DNA of 64,000 bases from Acanthosoma haemorrhoidale (taxonomy: Eukaryota; Arthropoda; Insecta; Hemiptera; Acanthosomatidae), in contig OV884014.1 in NCBI GenBank assembly GCA_930367205.1, positions 112,109,138-112,173,137 on the forward strand. Reading direction: 5' to 3'. The notes beneath the pieces are model-generated. The model saw only the letters and a list, made by a program, of their open reading frames with translations, searched no databases and was not told the origin of the DNA. Below are positions 55,337 through 64,000 of this stretch, piece after piece (position 1 is the first letter of the stretch; the number at the start of each line of letters is the position of its first letter). The position numbers and the translations under genes are program-made.

Positions 55337-55741
55337 ATTACATATTTATTTGTAATAAAACGTTTTTGTATATAATATAATTCATTTAAACGGTTTATAT
55401 TTTGCAAATGATTTTATATTGATGTATTATTTCGGAACCAAGTTTAAATTATTACTATTCTTTGTTATATGTCGTTAGTGCATCCTGGCATACACATATT
55501 GAATATCGTACTGTGCACTAGGTGCACTTCATGTTTCGCAAATTAGCATAAGGGTTTCGATAGCAGCTCTATTGTTAATTTGTTGACTGTCATACGTTAC
55601 TGGCATGTACAGAGGAAATGGCAGATTGCGCACATGTTAACTTAGGGCCTTCAGCATTTAGGCTTGGTAATTATTAAACTATTGTAGATATTAATAAGTC
55701 AAATTAGTAAAAAAAACAACTGAAGAATTGATAACGTTAAA
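55337..55741. other. No recognisable gene
   Basis: AT-rich, nothing recognised. Confidence 0.4.
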
Positions 55742-56128
55742 ATGTCTTTAAAGTTGCATAGTAAAAATTGTTCAAAAGAGTCTGCTTCAGGACTAGGAAG
55801 CGATAGGTCGGTTTCGTTTATACAGAAAGTATGATATGATAAAGTTAGCGAAATTTTGTGTGCTTTCTGTGAAAAACCAAAGACTCTGTATACAGATGGG
55901 ATGACGAAGTCTGTGGTTAATAGTCGAGATTATAAGTATGAATTGCCAGGGGATGTTATCTATCGCTTAGCATCTTTATTAAGGGAGGGTCTCGTAGCCA
56001 GCTCCTTTTCCTCCCTCCACTCTCTGTCTGTATCCGCAGTAACGATGATAGCATCTAGTTATAATGGGCTCTTACAGCGGGTCTGGCACAGCTCCCTTCC
56101 CGACTTCTCTCGTATTCGTTTTGTCTAA
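55742..56128 (+). pseudogene. Unidentified frame of 129 codons with one in-frame TGA
   Basis: From ATG 55,742 the frame reads MSLKLHSKNCSKESASGLG and SFIQKV, stops at TGA (codon 31, 55,832-55,834), then continues in the same frame as YDKVSEILCAFCEKPKTLYTD, MTKSVVNSRDYKYELPGDVIYRLASLLREG to the stop at 56,126-56,128. The part after the TGA contains a CxxC pair. I do not recognise the family and see no second copy. It may be a broken gene or unknown transposon ORF, or the TGA may be a real end followed by a chance frame. Codons after about 56,000 become serine-rich and less convincing. Confidence 0.35.
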
Positions 56129-56199
56129 CCAAACAATCAACATCTTTTTTTTTAATTTGTACTATTATTATTCATTTAGATACATAGGAAAACAAAAAC

Positions 56200-56293
56200 A
56201 ACGGGGACCATGCCACTCGCTCTCCCGGGTTCGATTCCCGACCTTGCTACTAAAGGCTGACTACTGAGCAGTGTTGTAACGCAATATTCATCT
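56200..56293 (+). repeat. tRNA-derived SINE fragment
   Basis: Contains a perfect polymerase III B box in a tRNA-like context (GGGTTCGATTCCCGACC at about 56,228-56,244). No good A box lies at the expected distance upstream, so it is a truncated SINE or tRNA pseudogene. It directly abuts the T run of the next LINE-C copy. Confidence 0.45.
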
Positions 56294-56853
56294 TTTTTTT
56301 TTTTTTTTTTTTTTTCATAGCTTTAAATTTACAGATAATTCTATACAATTATAGAACCTCAGGCGAATATATTTACAAATTATTTTTGTATTTCCTGTAG
56401 CATCGCTACATTATATACAGGTTTTGTTATTTTATAAACATTATATAATAAATAAACAAGTATAATGATACACATTATACGTGACTGGGCTAAACTGACT
56501 AATAAAGGTGATGGAGCACACCTATTTGATCAAACTTAAAACTAACTTACATACTAGTTCTTAACCTAATTTTCCCCCGACGGTTGCCATCGATTCGGGA
56601 GGGGTGGTGGGGCCATAGTGTTAAACACTGGGTTGGTTAGGTGCTGCAACGAGTCAAAAAACTTAATGTGTCTCCGGTGGATGAACTCGCCACCGACGGC
56701 ACACCAAGCAACGGGTGCAGGTCAGCGTTCTTCAACCTAAAGAACGAGGTATGTCGGACCACTTTTCGAATGATCCCATACTGGAGATATTGGAAACGTT
56801 TAGCTGTATTGTTAGTCAGGTGGGTAAATAGCGGGGCACCAGCAGGTGCGGTC
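56294..56853 (-). mobile_element. LINE-C copy, 5'-truncated
   Basis: A minus-strand copy with an A tail (about 23 T at 56,294-56,316 on the plus strand), 3' UTR with the perfect TGTAGCGATGCTACA hairpin, and C-terminal coding relics (FTHLTNNTAKRFQYLQYGIIRKVVRHTSF, LKNADLHPLLGVPSV) between 56,640 and 56,845. It is cut off at the inverted-repeat structure that begins at 56,854. Confidence 0.85.
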
Positions 56854-57326
56854 GTTTTTTTCATAAATCAAGAGATCGATTTTACAATGACACTAATTGC
56901 TTTTATTTGTCAAACTATCTTTTCATCGAGTAAAATGTGAATTGCAAAAATATAAAAAAAGTTTATCAGATTGATAGAATATTCATCGATAAATTCATTA
57001 ACAGAATAAAAACCATGGTTTTTTTTTTTATATTCATTTTTGTATCGAAGCAATGTATATTGGTTTTCATCAGTTTTCGTACCGATATTGTGCTTCAAAT
57101 TCCTCGGTTGCCCAAGTCTACTAATTGACCTCCTTCTCTCTTATTGACTTATTGCTTTGTCGAGTGACGGCTCAAAACCTTTTGAGAGCTAACGACTTAG
57201 TGATTAATTCCTTTGAGTATCAAGTCGTTTTTTATATTTTGGCTATTCACATTTTACTCGATGAAAAGATAGCCTGACAAATAAAAGTAATTAGTGTTAT
57301 TTTTAACATCGATTTATGAAATAAAC
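56854..57326. repeat. Foldback or MITE-like element with about 100-bp inverted repeats
   Basis: The arms 56,854-56,960 and 57,228-57,326 are inverted copies; a 66-bp core including CTATCTTTTCATCGAGTAAA has only about six mismatches. The loop is about 267 bp and AT-rich with no ORF. Such a structure fits a non-autonomous DNA transposon or foldback element. No target duplication was identified. Confidence 0.85.
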
Positions 57327-58151
57327 TACTCGTTTTATTGGGAAACAATTTCTTTGACTGTTAAACGACAATCATCAGCGCTAAAACTAACGGAGATAAA
57401 ATACAGTTTCAGTAGTAGAGCGGGTTTTATTTTATTGATTGACGGAAGGGTTTGCCTACCCAAATATTATTGATATGTTGCCAAAATGCTAACTTAATAT
57501 AGCATACGCATGCGCCACACCCATTTATAATTTTTGTGCATGACTGCATGTTTTATGATTATTTACTCTTGTGATTTTATTGGTATTTTGATTTTAAATT
57601 TCGTATGAGTATGGTGAATTATTTTACCATGTTGGCAATTTATCGAATTTACTGTTTTAGCTTTGACAATGACCTTTATACACCAAAAGAGCTCAGGAAA
57701 GTTTAAAAAATACCAATAATTATTGAGTAGATTTAGCAAGAAAAGGTACCAAAAACTAGTTACATAACTCCGGTTCGGTGGTGCAACGTGGACTGACGGA
57801 CTTGGGCCGGCCAAGTTCATCTTACGGACTTGCCAATGGCTGTGCCCCCCAACTTTTGTCGTTAGTTTTTATTATTATTGTAATCCAATTATCGATTAAA
57901 TTGTTAGGTAGATATAATCTACAAAAAAAAAAAGGAAAGTATTTCAATGAGATCATACCAAAATAGATATTAATATATAAATTAGATTATATACAAGGTT
58001 AAAAAATCGTTATTAAAAATAATAAAATTTATGCCAATCGAATTCTACTATGAAATAATAATATCTAAGATTTTCAAGCAATATAAGCTGTCTAACTTAT
58101 ATATCGCACATATATGAATATGTAACAAAGGGTTCACTTACATATATATAT
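57327..58151. other. No recognisable gene
   Basis: AT-rich, nothing recognised. Confidence 0.4.
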
Positions 58152-59115
58152 TTTATTATAACTTTATTGTGCAATAATTACAATCTGCCTTTTATAAGGC
58201 AATAATAATACAGATAAATGATCTCATTCATACCATATTTACAGTCATCATTCACTCACTCATTCATACAATAGGACATGATTGGAGAAACTGGCCATTG
58301 CCATGAAGGGTTTTGTTGCTGACATAATAAGGGGCATTTAATATTGTTCTCAGGACTTTGGATTGAAAGGATTGGATACGCTTGATGTTCGACTTTTTTG
58401 CTGTCCCCCATAGCTCTATTCCGTATGTCCAGATTGGTTTAAGTATAACTTTGTAGATTAGTAGTTTATTTTCTATTGAGAGATGGGATGTCCTTTGAAG
58501 TAGTCTGTACAGTTGTCCAAAGCGTCTGTTTAGTTCTTGTCTTTTTAGTCTCGTATGTGGGTTCCAGGTCAGTCGTTTGTCGAGATGGAAGCCTAAGTAC
58601 CGTACTGTCTCGGTTACTGGAAGAGGAATAGAATTAAAATAAACTAATGGACAAGTCTTGCGACAAAGGGTGAAGGTAATGTGGGAGCATTTTGCTTCAT
58701 TAACTTTGATTCACCATTGATTGCACCAATACTCGATCTCGTTAAGGTGTTTTTGAAGGTTATGGGATGCTATGTCGGGGTCTGGGTGGGATGACAAGAC
58801 TGCAGTGTCATCTGCAAATGTGGCCAAGAAGGTGTTGGAAGTAGAGGGGACATCAGCGGTGTATAGGTTATAGAGGATGGGGCCTAGGACACTGCCCTGT
58901 GGAACTCCTGCATTTATGGGATAGTAGTTAGAGTATTCTAAGCCACAGCGGACTTGGAAGAAGCGGTTTGAAAGGTAGGACTGTAGGATTAGGAAAAGGG
59001 TCTGTGGTAAATGCCTTTTGAGCTTGTAGAGCAAACCTGCGTGCCAAACCCTGTCAAAAGCTAAATATATATTTAAATAAACTAAACGTCTATTGGATCT
59101 GATGGCCCTGAGCAG
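58152..59115 (-). mobile_element. LINE-A copy 7, longest coding portion
   Basis: A minus-strand jockey-like LINE with the 3' end at about 58,160-58,205 (TTGCCTTATAAAAGGCAG hairpin) and coding sequence at least to 59,115. Much of the 3' UTR seen in other copies is deleted near 58,275-58,300, joining the tail directly to the C-terminal coding region. AT-rich TATATATATT sequences at both ends could be a target duplication but are low-complexity. Confidence 0.88.
58300..59115 (-). pseudogene. Reverse transcriptase pseudogene, LINE-A (palm motifs A to C)
   Basis: Read from 59,115 down: LNIYLAFDRVWHAGLLYKL (motif A with catalytic aspartate in AFD), AGVPQGSVLGPILYNLYTADVP (motif B), FLATFADDTAVLSSHPDPDI (motif C, FADD with both catalytic aspartates), DIASHNLQKHLNEIEYWCNQW and a stop at 58,711-58,713. 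Beyond the stop, KVNEAKCSHITFTL, LPVTETVRYLGFHLDKRLTWNPH, LKRQELNRRFGQLYRLL and IWTYGIELWG continue with few errors. So palm, thumb and C-terminal parts are all visible. The endonuclease and ORF1 regions are missing. It is the best guide to the LINE-A clade: jockey-like by the FADDTAVLS and W.YG.ELWG motifs. Confidence 0.88.
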
Positions 59116-59253
59116 AATGAGTGGAAACCCTGGTGCTTTATATATATTACTTTGGTTCTAATTAACAGAAGTGAAGGAGTCAGACTTTATTTTCATGACT
59201 TTGTTTTTTCCCGATAATTTAAGAATTATTTAAGAAACTCACACTCAGAGCAC
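59116..59253. other. Spacer, nothing recognised
   Basis: Short AT-rich spacer. Confidence 0.4.
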
Positions 59254-59755
59254 TCAATAGCAGCTTTCTCAATGCACCATCTGGGTATGAAAATGGATAG
59301 GCATCTCTATTTCTCTACTCATTTTATTAACAAAATAGAAAAAGTACGACACAGGTCTTACCGGCTATCGCTCTTGCTAACTTCACCCAACCTGTCGCCT
59401 CGTCTCAAACTGATGATCTATAAATGTGTCCTCCGGCCACTTGACTGACAATACAGCCAAATGTCTCCAACATTTCCAAAATGGAATCATGCGAAAAGTG
59501 GTCAGACATACCTCTCTAGAGAGGTTGAAGAACGTTTGATCAAAAAGGTGAGCCCCATCACCTTTATTAGTCAGTTTAGTCCAGTCACGTATAATGTTTC
59601 ATTATATAATTTTTATAAAATAACAAAACCTGTATATAATGTAGCGATGCTACAGGAAATACAAAAATTATTTGTAAATAGATTCGCCTGAGGATCTATA
59701 ATTATATATATAATTATCTGTAAATTTAAAGGGGCTATGAAAGAAAAAAAAAAGG
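59254..59755 (+). mobile_element. LINE-C copy with internal deletion
   Basis: A plus-strand copy. Coding relics run from AFSMHHLGMKMDRHLYFSTHF through LTSPNL...RLKLMIYKCVLRPLD to ERLKNV, with a small deletion after CVLRP. It then jumps to the 3' UTR (TTTGATCAAAAAGGTGAGCC), with both hairpins intact and an A-rich tail at about 59,738-59,755. Confidence 0.86.
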
Positions 59756-60774
59756 ATTTATCGCCCTATCTAAATTCTTTTTGTCTTTCTTATATATATG
59801 TTAAGAATGTATATTCTCTTTAATTTGGATTTGCCGCGCTGCTTCTACTGACCACCACTAGATGGAGCTATCAGCAATATTCTAAAAAGTGAGAGGATAG
59901 AGAAAGGTTATATTAAGTAACTAAAGTTGTAAATAGACTGTGAATAGAGAAGTGATAGTTATAAACTGTAATTGTCGCTTCTTTGTTTACAGGTAAGATT
60001 GTGTAAATAATATCAGCAATTGTTATAATATAATATATAGTGAATAAAATTGCTTTCTTTGTTTACAGAGAAACTGACTTCAGTTTATTCACCCCACCTT
60101 CAATAGTTACATATATTTTTATGTATATGTAAGTTTCGAATTCAGAGACTTAAAGGAAGTGGAGGTTGTACGGTTATTAATCGAACACTAGCAGATGTAG
60201 TTTAGAACTGTAATATTTATCATATGTACACATTAGCTTGCACTACAAATATTACGATAAACAAATAAAACTTAAAACTAACCTGAATCAATACAATTGT
60301 CGATAATAAGCGTTTATGATTGCCTTAACAAGAGAATAACTATTCGCCAGGTTAACAGCTCGGAGCTTTCTTTGATACTAACTCCCTCTGTAGCGATAAC
60401 TAACATATGTGCCGAAGTTTGGCGGTAACGTTCAAACTTACATATATAAAATAACATCATAATTTATGTAACAAAATTTAAGCTAAAGCATGTCTTTGGG
60501 CCACCTCATAGAATTTTTTTCTTTTCTCATTGCGCGAATAACACAACATATTATTTCAAAACTACATGCTGGGGGTTCAAAAAAGCTTACGTCGAATAGA
60601 ACATGACTCAAACTATGTAATATATAATAAAACGACTAGACTAATCATACTTTTCTTGATAATGTCTTCGCTTATATCTTTGATTTAGTGTTGAGTCTAT
60701 TTGACAATTTCTTCTTTTTTTTTTTTAACCGGTTATTTTGTATCGATGTTCCAATCAAGGACTGACCACATTGA
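59756..60774. other. Non-coding; carries a splice-like motif pair
   Basis: At 59,979-59,998 the sequence TTCTTTGTTTACAG is followed at once by GTAAGA, a 3' splice site fused to a 5' splice site. A second TTTCTTTGTTTACAG ends at 60,068. The 76 bases between (59,993-60,068) have the boundaries of a minimal intron. No open frame supports a gene here. Confidence 0.35.
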
Positions 60775-61050
60775 ACCTCTAGAGAATATACAAAGTTGCC
60801 CGTGAAGAACACGGCCCGCGGAGTGATATACGAGGCAAGTTCTTCTAACGACCCTCCGGTAGTGAAGAAACGGCCATCCGTTCCGAGGCCATATGTCCTC
60901 CGGGATATGGCCCAGACAAAAAGTTATGATTGGCTCTTCAAGAGCGGCCTAATTGAAATATGGCCACAGCTAGCACCTACTCCACCATACTTGAGTCTGG
61001 ATTTATTTTGTAGCGGCTCAACTTCGGGAGAAATATGCGATTTGATATAG
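60775..61050 (+). other. Unidentified GC-balanced open frame
   Basis: An open frame of about 92 codons without an ATG near its start, ending at TAG 61,048-61,050. It includes RGVIYEASSSNDPPVVKKRPSVPRPYVLRDMAQTKSYDWLFKSGLIEIWPQL. Its base composition differs from the AT-rich flanks. A pyrimidine-rich tract at 60,709-60,726 lies about 50 bases upstream, as would a splice acceptor. No family is recognised; it could be an exon or a transposon fragment. Confidence 0.3.
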
Positions 61051-61235
61051 TAGTTTGTACTACTTACTACTAACAAGATCAGCTAGAGAGCTTTTTTTTC
61101 TTTCTTTCAGGGGATTTTAAATAAACACAAACATATTGGTTAGTATTTATCAAGGAGTAAAGATTTAAGGGAAGGAAAACCACAATAATTAATACTAGTA
61201 AAATATTAAGTAATAGTTTGTAAAAAGCTTCTCAG

Positions 61236-61405
61236 GCGTCCATTAACTTAGCCATCTCTATCCTTACTAACTTCCATAAACTGCAGAGAGAACAGAACAA
61301 GTTTCTGAGAATAATAACAAATTCCCAGGCTACTACCCAACGGTTAGTAACCCAATCTCCCAACTACGCGATACCAAAATAAAACAATACCATGGATTCT
61401 TGAAA
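61236..61405 (+). pseudogene. Possible jockey-like reverse transcriptase C-terminal relic
   Basis: The frame at about 61,236-61,345 reads INLAISILTNFHKLQREQNKFLRIITNSQ. The pattern LQ..QNKFLR.I.N matches the segment of jockey-clade ORF2 that precedes the C-terminal domain (LQR.QNK.LR.I.NAP). Nothing convincing follows. Old and short. Confidence 0.5.
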
Positions 61406-62696
61406 ATTGTAAGTGTAGAAACGGGAAAATACTCAGAAGTTTTATGCATAATTTATCAACTAAAAAGAAAATACATAAAGATATTGATATCATTTTTATA
61501 TAAAAAACAATAAAAATTAGTTTTTTAGCTGTATGTAATTTTAGTTTAGCTATAAGTACTGAACCTATATAACATAGAGCAAACTAAATAATTCTAGTAA
61601 CTTCCTAAACTGAAACATAACTTGCTATAACAACACATTTCAATAAAAACAACAAAGGTTCCACCACTGACTTGCCCCTTGCCTTGCCGGACAAAGTTCA
61701 GATTTGCTGACCTGTCCGAACCTGCAGCCCACCTCTTCACCGAAATCAGAAATATTTTCGCAATTACGCATCCTTTAACTCTTAACTTGATATTATTATT
61801 AGTCAAAACGGATATTTAAATTAATACCCCTATAATTTATGGTTGTTATATAAAATTTAACTACTAATTACAACATTTTTAACACTCAACGATATAAAAT
61901 CACTAAGGAAGTTCACTCACCTTAGGTTGTTGTTTTTGGGCACATTTTGCTACAAGTAGATTGGTAACCGACTTCGAAACAATGTAGGTAATTGTTAGAC
62001 ACGATATTAAATCATTATTTTATCGTGAGAAACACTCTATTGGTCCTTAATGTAATTAATTTCACAATAAAACATGGATAAAACTAACGAGACATAGTCG
62101 GTTCGATGTCCCGAAAAGAACTGACTTGCTCCAAAGTTCAACTTGGCGAGCCTGTCGTAGCTTGCAGTGTCAGCTGCTTAAGCGATTGAAGAATATTTCA
62201 GCAACTGTTTTTAGTGTTCCGCTTTCAAAGGTATTATTTTTATTATAATAGTAAAGACATATATTATAATTAATAAATATAAAAATATTTAAATAAACAT
62301 AAGAGCGGGGAATAGTGTTCAATAGGTAAGGAATGAGTGGTTCTCAATAGTGCGAAAAATAATGAAAGCAATTTGTAAAATTATCATTTTGTCAACTTGA
62401 ACTCTTTTGACATAAAAATATTTAAAATTTTCGTAACAGGTCAAGCATAATTCTTTTCTATTTAATTGAAAGGGGGATACCCTGATTTGAAACATCGAGG
62501 TAGTTGTATTTCGCAATCAAATTTATTCTATTTCTAAAATACTTTAAGAAATGAAAAACAAATTATCATGGGACAAAACGGAAACACTACAACGCATTTG
62601 GGGGAGGGGCTAAATAAATAATTAGATATCATCCTAGAATATTCGTACAAAAATCTGAAAAATAAAAAATATACAGTCAATAAGTTTTGTAATGCT
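61406..62696. other. No recognisable gene
   Basis: AT-rich. Minus-strand frames at 61,594, 62,319 and 62,534 have no recognisable domain. Confidence 0.35.
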
Positions 62697-62925
62697 AAAA
62701 GTAGAAGGGACTTGAGCAGAACTGTATACTTGCCTTGTGACCTGATGGAAGTCACTGATGGTTACTGTTATTTTTAAGTAACAACCCCATCCCTCCAAGA
62801 CCTCCCCAGTCATTACTTCCCAGAATACATACAGAATACATATATTTCTCAGCTTTAGCCCCAGACCCCACTTGTTCATAGACATTCCACACAGTATGTG
62901 GTAACGAAGCTTTGTGGCCACCTCT
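62697..62925 (+). repeat. Unclassified interspersed repeat, family D copy 3
   Basis: Same orientation and start (AAAGTAGAAGGGACTTGAGC) as the copy at 7,759, with small indels; the 3' tail is missing or replaced. The minus-strand 95-codon frame across it is incidental. Confidence 0.7.
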
Positions 62926-62989
62926 TAATTACAAATAATTATAAGTCACTCTCTTCTCGATCAGATCATGCTATATCTATCACTGTTTC

Positions 62990-64000
<1,011 letters not shown>

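Noticed and set aside
56200..56293. Functional tRNA gene
   Set aside because: Only the B box and its stem are convincing; no acceptor stem or A box pairs properly.

Overview
This looks like a window of repeat-rich eukaryotic nuclear DNA, most likely from an insect or another arthropod. It is AT-rich, has almost no long open frames, carries many microsatellites, and is packed with decayed mobile elements of families common in insects: mariner, DUF4817-type Tc1/mariner, Tc1, pogo/Tigger, Merlin, jockey-like LINEs, tRNA-derived SINEs and LTR retrotransposons. No host gene could be identified with confidence. The species was not determined.

Layout. 1-4.2 kb: a tRNA-derived SINE (minus), a GC-rich unexplained block (2.38-2.95 kb) and a 14-bp tandem array. 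4.5-6.7 kb: a LINE-C tail, a deleted DUF4817 element and a deleted irritans-like mariner. 7.7-13.4 kb: an unclassified repeat (family D), two LINE-A copies (one with a 13-bp target duplication), a LINE-C tail with an 11-bp duplication and a 22-bp x 12 satellite-like array. 14-20.5 kb: a LINE-C cluster with an inversion, a LINE-B fragment between long inverted repeats, a solo LTR with a perfect 5-bp duplication and a further LINE-C copy. 20.9-22 kb: a 17-bp array abutting a short Tigger derivative. 26.7-27.75 kb: a Merlin element. 29.4-30.2 and 35.4-36.3 kb: solo LTRs. 32.2-33.2 kb: GA arrays. 37-41 kb: a LINE RT tail fragment, a LINE-C tail, a second Tigger derivative and a Tc1 relic. 41.6 kb: one intact unidentified 106-codon frame, the best candidate for a host exon. 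42.4-47.9 kb: several LINE-A copies, a GA array and the second DUF4817 copy. 49-52.5 kb: three further mariner-group relics, one with inverted 3' ends. 53.6-59.8 kb: LINE-C copies, a solo LTR, a frame broken by one TGA, a long inverted repeat and the best LINE-A reverse transcriptase. 60-64 kb: mostly quiet DNA, then a family-D repeat and an LTR with an expanded CT tract that runs off the window.

How the parts relate. The elements do not form a pathway. Several families share a deletion junction or a length between copies (DUF4817 at 4.7 and 47 kb; Tigger at 21.1 and 38.9 kb), which suggests that deleted, transposase-dependent forms were the ones that multiplied. LINE-A and LINE-C copies keep hairpins at their 3' ends. 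LTRs are found only as solo or partial copies. I found no undescribed system with convincing support; the strongest leads are the shared deletion derivatives, the conserved LINE 3' hairpins, the repeated homeobox-like motif in one LTR, the inverted-repeat structures and the splice-like motif pair near 60 kb. All homology statements come from recognising motifs by eye, not from searches.
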